Assembly (NCBI GenBank): GCA_900111695.1
Contig: FOHD01000006.1
Span: forward strand, 62,001-126,000
Origin: Olsenella sp. KH3B4
GTDB lineage: Bacteria > Actinomycetota > Coriobacteriia > Coriobacteriales > Atopobiaceae
Direction: 5' to 3'
DNA: 64,000 bases
The notes under the pieces are model-generated. The model was not told the origin of the DNA and searched no databases. It saw nothing but the letters and a program-made list of their open reading frames with translations. Position 1 is the stretch's first letter, and each line of letters begins with the position of its first letter. Below are positions 42,902-51,140 of this stretch, piece by piece. Both the position numbers and the translations under genes were made by a program.

Positions 42902-45331
42902 CTATGCCTCAATATGCCAGATGTCACTCATGTACTCGCGAATGGTTCGGTCACTAGAGAAGTATCCGGCCTTGGCGGTATTGTGCAGCGCCGCCTTGTT
43001 CCACGCAGCGCGGTCTCCGTAGGCGGTGGTGAGCTCGTCCCAAGCGTCAACGTAGGAGCGGAAGTCGCGCAGGACGAGGTCCGGGTCGTTGCTCACCATG
43101 AGGTAGTCGCGGATGCTCTCGAAGTTGCCCGAGAGACGCGAGAGGGAGCCGTCGGAAAGCATGTCCACAACACGACCAAGGCGATCGCGGTCGGCGTTGT
43201 ACTGATCCCAGGCGAAGTAGTGGCCGGAAGCGCGCAAGGCCTCGACCTCCTCGGTGCGAAGGCCAAAGATCTTGATGTTCTCGTCGCCCACGAGCTTGGC
43301 GATCTCGACGTTGGCGCCGTCATAGGTGCCCAGCGTGATGGCCGCGTTCATCATGAGCTTCATGTTGGAGGTACCGGAGGCCTCGGTGCCGGCAGTCGAG
43401 ATCTGCTCGGAAATCTCGGCGGCAGGATAGATGAGCTGCGCGCTCGACACGGCAAAGTTGGGAACGAAGGCAACCTTGATCTTGTCGTTCACGCGCTTGT
43501 CGTTGTTCACCACGTCGGCAACCGAGTTGATGAGACGGATGACCTCCTTTGCGAAGGTGTAGCTCTGGGCAGCCTTGCCCGAGAAGATGAACGCCGTGGG
43601 GCGCGGATCAAAGTGCGGATCCGCGAGGATGCGGCTGTAGACGTCCAGGATCTTGAACACGTTGAGGAGCTGACGCTTGTAGGCGTGGAAGCGCTTGACC
43701 TGCACGTCGAAGACCATCGAGCAGTCGAGGTCGACGCCGGAGGTCTCGCGAACGTAGTCAGCAAGGCGCTGCTTGTCGGTACGCTTGGCCTTCTCCATCT
43801 CGTCCAGGAAGCCGGCATCCCCCTCGAATTTCGTGAGCTTCTCCAGCTCGAAGGCATCATCCAGCCAGCCCGTGCCAATGGCACCAGAGATGAGACGCGC
43901 GTAGGAGGGGTTTGCCTCGGCGAGGAAGCGGCGGTGAGAGACGCCGTTGGTCTTGTTGTTGAACATCTCGGGGTAGAGGCGATAGAAGTCCTTGAGGACG
44001 CCCTCCTCCAGGATGCTCGTGTGGAGCGCGGAAACGCCGTTCACCGAGTGGCTAAAGATGATCGAGAGGTTTGCCATGCGAACCTGGCCGTCCCAGAGGA
44101 TGGCCGTGTTCTTGAGCATCTCGCCCCAGTCATCAAAGGTGTGGGGGAAGCGCTCGCGATAGCGGCGGTCGATCTCCTCGATGAACATGTACAGACGAGG
44201 CATGAGGGCGCGGAAGGTGTCGATGGGCCACTTCTCCAGCGCCTCGGGCATGACCGTGTGGTTGGTGTAGGAGATAGTCTGCTTGACGACCTTGAAGGCA
44301 AGGTCAAAGTCGACGCCGCGCTCGTCCACCAGCAGGCGCATGAGCTCCGGACCGCACATGGCGGGGTGCGTATCGTTGGTGTGGATGGCCACGTGATCGC
44401 CAAGGTGCTCCCAGTCCGGGCCAAAGTCGCGCTCGTACGTGGCAAGGATGGTCTGCAGACCAGCGGAGACAAACAGGTACTCCTGCTTGAGGCGCAGAAT
44501 CTTGCCATGCTCGCCGGAATCGTTGGGATAGAGGATCGTGGAGATTGCCTCGACGTCAGAGCGGAACTTGTTCGCCTTAGCGTAGTCACCGGCGTTGAAC
44601 GCATCGAGGTCGAAGTTCTCCTCGTAGGGCTCGGCGCTCCAGAGGCGCAGGCGATTGACCTTCTTGGTGCCATAGCCAACGATGGGCACGTCATACGGGA
44701 CGGCGCGCACCTTCTCGCCACCCTCCTGGGTGAACCAGTAGCGGCCCGTCTCGTCCTCGTGGCGTACCACCTGACCACCAAACTGGACAATCACCGTGGC
44801 GGAGTCGCGGCGAGACTCCCACGGGAAGCCGTTCTCCAGCCAGTTGTCAGTCTTCTCGACCTGTCGGCCACCCTCGATGACCTGGCGGAACAGGCCGTAG
44901 TGATAGCGCATGCCATTGCCGTAGCCCGCAATGCCCTCGTGTGCCATGGAGTCGAGGAAGCAGGCGGCGAGACGACCAAGGCCACCGTTGCCCAGGCCGG
45001 GGTCTGCCTCCTGGCGGCAGATGCTCTCGAGGGAGGCGCCCATGTCCTCCACGCCCTTGGCAACAAGGTCATGGACACCGAGGTTGAGCAGGTAGTTATC
45101 GAGCAGCGGCCCAAGGAGGAACTCGAGGGAGAAGTAGTAGACCTTCTTCTCGCCCTTCTGGTGCGTCGCGATGCCAACGTTACGCGACTTCTTGGCGATG
45201 AGCGTTGCGAGCACCTGGTAGCGCTCGAGCTCGGTGCAGTCCTCGAACCTCTTGCTGAGGTCTGCCATGCAGGCCTCGCGATACTGCTTCTCGAAATCTG
45301 CCGTGTCCTTAAAGATCATTTCCTGTGCCAT
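42902..45331 (-). CDS. glgP: Glycogen/starch/alpha-glucan phosphorylase
   Basis: 809 aa GT35 enzyme releasing glucose 1-phosphate from glycogen. The pyridoxal-phosphate Lys lies in EASGTSNMKLMMNAAITLG; GGLGRLAACFLDSMA is the N-terminal substrate loop, and the conserved NGVSHRRFL is present. The ATG has TTGGAG upstream. First gene of the operon that continues to the terminator at 35.7 kb; promoter with TATAAT and two operator-like boxes upstream. Confidence 0.96.
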   Translation of the reverse strand: MAQEMIFKDTADFEKQYREACMADLSKRFEDCTELERYQVLATLIAKKSRNVGIATHQKGEKKVYYFSLEFLLGPLLDNYLLNLGVHDLVAKGVEDMGASLESICRQEADPGLGNGGLGRLAACFLDSMAHEGIAGYGNGMRYHYGLFRQVIEGGRQVEKTDNWLENGFPWESRRDSATVIVQFGGQVVRHEDETGRYWFTQEGGEKVRAVPYDVPIVGYGTKKVNRLRLWSAEPYEENFDLDAFNAGDYAKANKFRSDVEAISTILYPNDSGEHGKILRLKQEYLFVSAGLQTILATYERDFGPDWEHLGDHVAIHTNDTHPAMCGPELMRLLVDERGVDFDLAFKVVKQTISYTNHTVMPEALEKWPIDTFRALMPRLYMFIEEIDRRYRERFPHTFDDWGEMLKNTAILWDGQVRMANLSIIFSHSVNGVSALHTSILEEGVLKDFYRLYPEMFNNKTNGVSHRRFLAEANPSYARLISGAIGTGWLDDAFELEKLTKFEGDAGFLDEMEKAKRTDKQRLADYVRETSGVDLDCSMVFDVQVKRFHAYKRQLLNVFKILDVYSRILADPHFDPRPTAFIFSGKAAQSYTFAKEVIRLINSVADVVNNDKRVNDKIKVAFVPNFAVSSAQLIYPAAEISEQISTAGTEASGTSNMKLMMNAAITLGTYDGANVEIAKLVGDENIKIFGLRTEEVEALRASGHYFAWDQYNADRDRLGRVVDMLSDGSLSRLSGNFESIRDYLMVSNDPDLVLRDFRSYVDAWDELTTAYGDRAAWNKAALHNTAKAGYFSSDRTIREYMSDIWHIEA

Positions 45332-45359
45332 GCGACTCCAATGCCATGTCTTACGGGAC

Positions 45360-45403
45360 GAGAACGTTCGAACATCACATGAGAACGTTCCCGTCTCATT
45401 ATA
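45360..45403 (-). promoter_or_regulatory. glgP promoter with two GAGAACGTTC boxes
   Basis: On the minus strand, TATAAT lies at 45403-45398. Immediately downstream are two plus-strand copies of GAGAACGTTC (45360-45369 and 45381-45390), each with the palindromic core GAACGTTC and exactly 21 bases apart. That position, just after the start of transcription, suits a LacI-family repressor. A 14-bp inverted repeat (TTCGTCACGCGCGC, 45412-45425 and 45442-45455) overlaps the -35 region. Confidence 0.65.
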
Positions 45404-45462
45404 CGGATGCGTTCGTCACGCGCGCGTTGCCTGACGGTTTGGCGCGCGTGACGAATGACGGC

Positions 45463-47646
45463 CTACTTGTCCTTTGGCGTCTTTGCCGAGGAGGAGCGGC
45501 GGGTAGCGGGCTTCTTTGCGGCCGGCTTTCTGCCCGCAGGCTTCTTTGCGGCCGGCTTGGCCGCAGACTTGGCCGCGGGCTTGGCGGGCGCCTTCTTCTC
45601 GGCTGCGGCAGTTTTCGTTTCCGACTTCTTTGCCGCAGAGGTCTTTGTGCGCGTGGAGGTTGCGCGGCGCTTCCTCAGCGCACCGGTGCGGTGCAGGATG
45701 AAGCCGCCAAGCGGAGGCACGCGCAGCACGACCGACTGCTCGCGGCCGTTCCACGGGGTTTCGCTGGTCTCAAGCTTGCCGATGTTCACCACGCCGGAGC
45801 CGCCAAACTGGTCGGCGTCGGAGTTGAAGAGCTCCTCGTAGTAGCCCTCCTCGGGCACCCCCAGGCGGAAGTCCTCGCGCGCGTTGACGTCAAAGTTAAT
45901 AAGGATGACCAGGTCATCCTTGGGGTCGTCGCCCTTGCGGATAAACGAGATGATCGACTGCTTGGCGTTGTCGGCATCAATCCACTCGAACCCGTCGCTC
46001 GTGTAGGAGCGCTGCCAGAGTGCGGGATGCGCGTTGTAGAACGCGTTGAGCGCCGCAACAAACTGCTGCTGGTGGCGGTGGGTGTCGTACTGCTCGGCCA
46101 GGAAGTATTGAATTCCCTCGTAGTAGCGCCACTCGATGAACTGGGCAATCTCATTGCCCATGAAGTTGAGCTTGCCGCCCGCGTGCGTCATCTGATAGAA
46201 GGCAAGCGCCCTCATGCCGGCAAACTGGCGCCAGTAATCGCCGGGCATGCGCGTGATGAGGGAGCACTTGCCGTTGACCACCTCGTCGTGGCTGAGCGGA
46301 AGCACGAAGTTCTCATTGAACTGGTACATGGTCGAGAACGTGAGCAGCCGGTGGTTGCCCGGGCGATAGGGGAAGTCGGTCTGCATGTAGTGCAGCGTGT
46401 CGTTCATCCACCCCATGTCCCACTTGAAGTTGAAGCCCAAGCCACCGTCCTCGGGCGGATAGGTCACGAGCGGCCACGCCGTGGACTCCTCGGCGATCAT
46501 TGAGACGTCCGGGTAGTACTTGCCAACCGTGGAGTTGCACTGGCGGACGAACGCGATGGCGTCATCGTCCTCCTCGGTGCCACGCGAGTTGAACTTCTTG
46601 AGGCGCGGGTCGTCCACGCCAAAGTTGAGGTAGAGCATCGACGTCACGCCGTCCATGCGGATGCCGTCGGCGTGGTACTCGTCAATCCAATAGAGCAGGT
46701 TGGAGATGAGGAAGGTGCGTACCTGGCCACGCGAGAAGTCGAACTTGTGCGTGCCCCAGTTTGGGTGAATCTCGTTCTCATAGAGCATCTCGCCGTTAAA
46801 GGCGGCAAGGCCCTGCTCGTCCGCGCAGAAGCCTCCGGGCACCCAGTCGAGAATCACCCCGATGCCAGCCTTGTGGCAGGCATCGACAAAGTGCTTGAAC
46901 TGCTTAGGATCTCCGTAGCGCGAGGTTGGAGCGAAGTAGCCCGTCACCTGATAGCCCCACGAACCATCAAACGGGTGCTCCATGACGGGCATGAGCTCGA
47001 TGTGCGAGTAGCCCATGGTGCGAACGTAGTCCACAAGCTCGACAGAGAGGTCATCGTACGTGTAGAACTCGCCGCGCTGCGCGGGGAATGGATCCCCCGG
47101 GCCAGGATAGGTGCCATCGGGACGCGGGTCCCCCTGGGGCTCGTCTCCGTGACGGCGCCACGAGCCAAGGTGCACCTCAAAGATGTTGAGAGGAACCTTG
47201 AGCTTGTCGGCCTTGGCGCGCTTGGCAAGCCACGACTCGTCGCTCCACGAATAGCCGTTGATGTCATACGTGCGCGAGGCCGTACCAGGGGCCTTCTCGG
47301 CAAAGAACGCGTACGGGTCTGCCTTGTAGAGGCGCTTGCCAGAGTTTGTCTCGATAACAAACTTGTAGAGCGAGCCCATTGGGACACCGGGGACAAAGCC
47401 CTGCCAGACATCGCCCGTCTTGGTCTTGGAGAGCGGATTGGCGCCCTCGTCCCAGTTGTTGAACTCGCCAATCACGTGGACACTGTTAACCTTGGGCGCC
47501 CAGACGGCAAAGTGGAAGCCTTCGGTGCCGTTCTCGTCGACGGCCTGGTGCGCACCCATCTTGTCGTAGCTGCGGTACCACTCGCCCTTTGCTAGCAGGT
47601 AGAGGTCGTCGTCGCTCAAGTACAGAGAACTGTCACGAGTCTGCAT
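45463..47646 (-). CDS. glgB: 1,4-alpha-glucan branching enzyme with Lys/Ala/Pro-rich tail
   Basis: 727 aa, SD GAGGAG before the ATG. N-terminal CBM48 (FHFAVWAPKVNSVHVIGEFNNWD), GH13 barrel with DGIRMDGVTSML (nucleophile), MIAEESTAWP (acid/base) and LSHDEVVNGK, then the C-terminal beta domain to about residue 655. The remaining 72 residues are a low-complexity basic tail of KPAAK-type repeats like histone H1 tails, absent from ordinary GlgB. It introduces alpha-1,6 branches in glycogen. It is upstream of glgP, separated by 131 bases with the glgP promoter. Confidence 0.94.
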   Translation of the reverse strand: MQTRDSSLYLSDDDLYLLAKGEWYRSYDKMGAHQAVDENGTEGFHFAVWAPKVNSVHVIGEFNNWDEGANPLSKTKTGDVWQGFVPGVPMGSLYKFVIETNSGKRLYKADPYAFFAEKAPGTASRTYDINGYSWSDESWLAKRAKADKLKVPLNIFEVHLGSWRRHGDEPQGDPRPDGTYPGPGDPFPAQRGEFYTYDDLSVELVDYVRTMGYSHIELMPVMEHPFDGSWGYQVTGYFAPTSRYGDPKQFKHFVDACHKAGIGVILDWVPGGFCADEQGLAAFNGEMLYENEIHPNWGTHKFDFSRGQVRTFLISNLLYWIDEYHADGIRMDGVTSMLYLNFGVDDPRLKKFNSRGTEEDDDAIAFVRQCNSTVGKYYPDVSMIAEESTAWPLVTYPPEDGGLGFNFKWDMGWMNDTLHYMQTDFPYRPGNHRLLTFSTMYQFNENFVLPLSHDEVVNGKCSLITRMPGDYWRQFAGMRALAFYQMTHAGGKLNFMGNEIAQFIEWRYYEGIQYFLAEQYDTHRHQQQFVAALNAFYNAHPALWQRSYTSDGFEWIDADNAKQSIISFIRKGDDPKDDLVILINFDVNAREDFRLGVPEEGYYEELFNSDADQFGGSGVVNIGKLETSETPWNGREQSVVLRVPPLGGFILHRTGALRKRRATSTRTKTSAAKKSETKTAAAEKKAPAKPAAKSAAKPAAKKPAGRKPAAKKPATRRSSSAKTPKDK

Positions 47647-47726
47647 GCTCGCTCCTCACGCGTCGCTTTGTGTCCCCCATGGGGCATGACGTGCGGTTTA
47701 TTGGCCGTCACCCCCATCATTTTCCA

Positions 47727-47732
47727 ATTATA
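47727..47732 (-). promoter_or_regulatory. glgB -10 box
   Basis: TATAAT on the minus strand about 80 bases before the glgB start codon, in a locally AT-rich patch. No good -35 at 17 bases. Confidence 0.45.
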
Positions 47733-47935
47733 TTCCATAAACGCAAACTGACCGGGGTCGTACAAGTGTTGAGCCAACGAGCGCGGGAACGGTTCCACAT
47801 GGCGGTGCGAGCGGCGTATTTGGATACTCGAATGGCCCCTGATGACAAGCGCGATGCCGATGCCTTGGGCGGCAGGCCGGGCGCGTCCAATTGCAGTTTA
47901 TTGGGTATCATTGTGGGCAGACGAGAGGAGCAGTC

Positions 47936-48613
47936 ATGCCACGAGAGTCGAAGAAGTCGAAGCGGGAGCGCGCCACGGAGATATGCCGCCGCATGGGTGA
48001 ACTCTACCCTGGCGTCAAGAGTGCGCTTACGTTTACGAACCCATTCGAGCTCGTGATATGCGTGCTTCTCTCGGCGCAGACCACCGATGCCGGCGTGAAC
48101 CGCGTGACGCCCGAGCTCTTCTCGCGCTGGCCCAACGCAGAGGCCATGGCTGCTGCAGACCCCGAAGAGGTTGGCGAGGTCATTCGCTCCATTGGCTTCT
48201 GGCGAGCAAAGTCCAAGCACTGCGTCGAAGCGGCGCAGATGATTGTCTCGGATTTTGGCGGAGAGGTCCCGGGAACCATGGAGGAGCTCTGCCAGCTGCC
48301 GGGCGTGGGAAGAAAGACCGCCAACATCGTGCTCAACAAGGCGTTTGGCGTGGTAGACGGCATTGCGGTGGACACTCACGTGTTCCGCCTGGCAACGCGC
48401 TTTGGACTCACCCGGGCAACAACGCCGGCGGCGGCCGAGAAGGACCTTCTCGACATCATCCCCCGCGAGCTGTGGGGCAACGTCAACGAGGGGTGGATTC
48501 ACTTTGGGCGCGACGTCTGCACGGCGCGCTCGCCCAAGTGCGCGGGATGCCCCATGGCGGACGTGTGCCCCAGCGCAGGCCAGCCCGACCGCTACACCAA
48601 GCGCCGGAGGTAG
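47936..48613 (+). CDS. nth: Endonuclease III
   Basis: 225 aa; the start follows GAGAGGAG. Removes oxidised pyrimidines and cleaves AP sites. Helix-hairpin-helix LPGVGRKTANIVLN with the catalytic Lys, AVDTHVFR with the catalytic Asp, and the 4Fe-4S ligand pattern C-x6-C-x2-C-x5-C near the C-terminus (CTARSPKCAGCPMADVC). Short lysine-rich N-terminus. Divergent from glgB, convergent with metY. Confidence 0.95.
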   Translation: MPRESKKSKRERATEICRRMGELYPGVKSALTFTNPFELVICVLLSAQTTDAGVNRVTPELFSRWPNAEAMAAADPEEVGEVIRSIGFWRAKSKHCVEAAQMIVSDFGGEVPGTMEELCQLPGVGRKTANIVLNKAFGVVDGIAVDTHVFRLATRFGLTRATTPAAAEKDLLDIIPRELWGNVNEGWIHFGRDVCTARSPKCAGCPMADVCPSAGQPDRYTKRRR

Positions 48614-48657
48614 GAGCGCCGCGGCGCGGCGGCGAAGGCGCCGCAGGGCCAGTTCTA

Positions 48658-48780
48658 GCAGCAAGTGCGTACCAAGCCGCCGCTGTGGCGCCGTTTTGGC
48701 GCCGCAAGGGGCATTCCCGCAGCAAGTGCGTACGAAACCCGCCCTCCGGCGTCAAATCGGCGTCGGAGGGCGGGCTTTCT
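48658..48780. repeat. Convergent spacer with GCAGCAAGTGCGTAC repeats and hairpins
   Basis: The 15-mer GCAGCAAGTGCGTAC occurs at 48658-48672 and 48719-48733, 61 bases apart. Each copy is followed by a GC-rich hairpin: GGCGCC-GTTTT-GGCGCC after the first, and CCCGCCCTCCG (48738-48748) with CGGAGGGCGGG (48764-48774) then CTTTCT after the second. The latter is a good terminator for nth. Lies between convergent nth and metY. Confidence 0.8.
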
Positions 48781-48835
48781 CAGCTATGAAAGCGCGTCGG
48801 AATCACGAGGTGACTGGCGAGTCGCTACCAGCGAC

Positions 48836-50155
48836 CTACGCGTTGGCGAGCGCCTGGTCGAGGTCGGCGATGATGTCGTCGACGTCCTCGATACCAACGG
48901 AGAGTCGGATGAGGTCCTCGGAGAGGTGCGCTGCCTTAAGCTGCTCGGGCGTGAGCTGGGAGTGCGTGGTGGAGGCGGGGTGAATGATGAGGGACTTCGC
49001 GTCGCCCACGTTGGCAAGGTGCGTGAAGAGCTTCACGTTGTTTACCACGTTGAGTCCAGCCTCGCGTCCGCCCTTGACGCCAAAGACCACTACGCCACCA
49101 AAGCCGTGGTGAAGGATGCGGCTTGCAACCTCGTGAGAGGGATCGCCCTCGAGTCCGGAGTAGCGCACCCAAGAGACCTTGGGGTTCGCCTGGAGGTACT
49201 TGGCAACGGCAAGCGCGTTGTCAGAGTGACGCTGGACGCGCAGGGACAGGTCCTCGATGCCCAGGCCAATGAGCTGGGCCGCGTACGGAGAGAGCGTGGG
49301 GCCAAAGTCGCGAAGCTTGTTGGCAAGCACGCGAGTGGCGAAGGGCGCTGCGGGAGCTGCGTCGGCGAAGACCAGGCCGTGGTAGGAGGGATCGGGCTTG
49401 GCAAGGGTGTGCCACTTCTCGGGATCCTGCTTCCAATTGAACTTGCCGGTGTCGATGACCGCGCCGCCCAGCGTGGCTCCGTGACCGCCAATCCACTTGG
49501 TGAGCGACTCAATCACAACGGCTGCGCCATCCTCGGCGGGACGATAGAGGTACGGGGTCGCGAAGGTGTTGTCAACAAAGACGGGCACCGGCGAAGGCAG
49601 CGAGTTAGCAGCCTCGACAATAGCGGGGACATCCGCGACGTCGACCAGGGGGTTGCCGATGGTCTCGACATACCAAAGCTTGGTCTTGGGGGTGGTAGCG
49701 GCGACAAAGGCGTCAATGTCGTTGTTCTCGACAAAGGTCGTCTTCACGCCCAGGTCACCAAGGGTGTGCAGGAAAATGTTCCAGGTGCCGCCATAGAGCG
49801 AGTCGGATGCAACGATCTCGTCGCCCGCGCCCACCAGGTTGGTGAGGGCGAGAATCTCGGCGGCGTGGCCAGAGGCGACGGCAACGGCGCCGGTGCCGCC
49901 CTCGATGGCAGCCACGCGAGCTGCAACGGCATCGGTGGTGGTGTTGGTCAGACGGCCATAGACGTTACCGGGGCGGGTTAGGGCGAACTTGGCGGCACCA
50001 TCCTCGGCGTCCTTGAACTCGAAGGCCGCGGAGGCGTAGACGGGGAGTGCCGCAGAGCCGGTAGTGGGATCGGGTGACCAGCCGGCGTGGACCTGCAGGG
50101 TGTTGAAGTGCTTCTCGGGATCCTTGGCGAAGTTGGGGTTGAGTTCGAAAGCCAT
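48836..50155 (-). CDS. metY: O-acetylhomoserine (thiol)-lyase family enzyme
   Basis: 439 aa, start MAFELNPNF at 50155 with AAGGAG. Cys/Met-metabolism PLP enzyme: PLP Lys in ESLTKWIGGHG, the phosphate loop ASGHAAEILALTN, and GNPLVDVADVPAI with DNTFATPYLYRP. The length and the inserted region after the PLP Lys fit MetY (O-acetylhomoserine sulfhydrylase) rather than MetB. It makes homocysteine directly from O-acetylhomoserine and sulfide. The leader can fold into an elaborate RNA structure, and an operator-like palindrome lies upstream. Confidence 0.92.
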   Translation of the reverse strand: MAFELNPNFAKDPEKHFNTLQVHAGWSPDPTTGSAALPVYASAAFEFKDAEDGAAKFALTRPGNVYGRLTNTTTDAVAARVAAIEGGTGAVAVASGHAAEILALTNLVGAGDEIVASDSLYGGTWNIFLHTLGDLGVKTTFVENNDIDAFVAATTPKTKLWYVETIGNPLVDVADVPAIVEAANSLPSPVPVFVDNTFATPYLYRPAEDGAAVVIESLTKWIGGHGATLGGAVIDTGKFNWKQDPEKWHTLAKPDPSYHGLVFADAAPAAPFATRVLANKLRDFGPTLSPYAAQLIGLGIEDLSLRVQRHSDNALAVAKYLQANPKVSWVRYSGLEGDPSHEVASRILHHGFGGVVVFGVKGGREAGLNVVNNVKLFTHLANVGDAKSLIIHPASTTHSQLTPEQLKAAHLSEDLIRLSVGIEDVDDIIADLDQALANA

Positions 50156-50172
50156 GATGTACTCCTTAGGGT

Positions 50173-50273
50173 GGTGGCGCATACGCGCCGGGCGTTTGCG
50201 GGAAGCGGGGAAGCCCGAGACCAGTCACCGCATGCGCGGCGTCTCTTCTCGGGCTACGGCATCTGCCTTCCCG
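50173..50273 (-). promoter_or_regulatory. Structured 5' leader of metY, candidate riboswitch or attenuator
   Basis: On the minus strand, CGGGAAG (50273-50267) pairs with CTTCCCG (50205-50199), enclosing GGCAGATGCC, a perfect 8-bp stem GCCCGAGA/TCTCGGGC (50254-50247 with 50220-50213), and an inner hairpin CCGCGCATGCGG. A further hairpin GGCGC-GTAT-GCGCC precedes the SD. No match to the SAM-I, SAM-IV, SAM-II, cobalamin or T-box core motifs that I can recall. Confidence 0.5.
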
Positions 50274-50372
50274 ATAGCGCTGAATATGTCCTCGTTTTTT
50301 CCATGACCTGCATGTTATCGCTTGCAACCGAGAAATCCACCCACATTGGTACAGTGACTGTCAACAACTGGT

Positions 50373-50389
50373 TATCTGTATAACAGATA
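50373..50389. promoter_or_regulatory. Operator-like palindrome upstream of metY
   Basis: TATCTGT-ATA-ACAGATA, perfect 7-bp arms, in an AT-rich stretch about 220 bases before metY. TTGACA on the minus strand lies next to it. Regulator unknown. Confidence 0.5.
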
Positions 50390-50444
50390 TGGTTTTACCT
50401 GCCATTTCTCCCCTTTGGCTAGCCTTTGCACCAGCCGCCCACAT

Positions 50445-50481
50445 AAAAAAGCACCCGTTCCGACGAATGCGAAACGGGTGC
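50445..50481 (-). terminator. Terminator of the rubrerythrin gene
   Basis: Arms GCACCCGTTCC (50451-50461) and GAAACGGGTGC (50471-50481), then TTTTTT on the minus strand. Confidence 0.85.
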
Positions 50482-50504
50482 AATCAACATGCTTGGAAGC
50501 AGCG

Positions 50505-51050
50505 CTAGTAGTTGATCGCCTGCTCCTCGAAGTAGCTCTGCGGGTGGCCGCAGACGGGGCAAACCTTGGGAGCCTCGGGGCCAACGTGCAGGTGACCGCA
50601 GTTGAGGCACTTCCAGACCTTGACGCCGGGACGGTTGAAGACCTCGCCCTTCTCGACGCGCTCAGCAAGCTTGTTGTAGCGCTCCTCGTGATGCTTCTCG
50701 ACCTCGCCGACCAGACGGAACTTAGCGGCGATCTCCTTGAAGCCCTCCTCATCGGCGGTCTCGGCGAAGCCCTTGTACATCTCGGTCCACTCGTAGTTCT
50801 CGCCTGCCGCAGCATCCTTGATGTTGGTCAGGGTGTCGGGCACGTCGCCGCCGTGCAGATACTTAAACCAGAGCTTGGCGTGCTCGGACTCGTTGCCGGA
50901 GGTCTCGGTGAAGATGTCAGAGATCTGGACGTAGCCCTCCTTCTTGGCCTTGCTGGCGTAGTAGGAGTACTTGCGGCTTGCCTGGGACTCGCCAGCGAAC
51001 GCCGCCTCGAGGTTCTTCTTGGTCTGCGAATTCTCGAAATCGACTGCCAT
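50505..51050 (-). CDS. Rubrerythrin
   Basis: 181 aa; start [18 protein letters not shown] with GGAGAGGAG upstream. Four-helix ferritin-like domain with the diiron Glu/His pattern ([32 protein letters not shown]) and a C-terminal rubredoxin-like domain CLNCGH...CPVCGH. It reduces hydrogen peroxide in anaerobes with electrons from a rubredoxin partner. Monocistronic with a terminator. Confidence 0.94.
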   Translation of the reverse strand: MAVDFENSQTKKNLEAAFAGESQASRKYSYYASKAKKEGYVQISDIFTETSGNESEHAKLWFKYLHGGDVPDTLTNIKDAAAGENYEWTEMYKGFAETADEEGFKEIAAKFRLVGEVEKHHEERYNKLAERVEKGEVFNRPGVKVWKCLNCGHLHVGPEAPKVCPVCGHPQSYFEEQAINY

Positions 51051-51140
51051 TACTGCTCCTCTCCTTCCCCTACCAGGGGAAACATTGGGACTTGGTTCCT
51101 GCGTCCCTTCCTGCATACGCAGGTAACTCCTATGGTAGCA

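Noticed and set aside
50173..50273. SAM-I, SAM-IV or T-box identity for the metY leader
   Set aside because: The conserved cores of those classes are not visible; I kept it as an unclassified structured leader.
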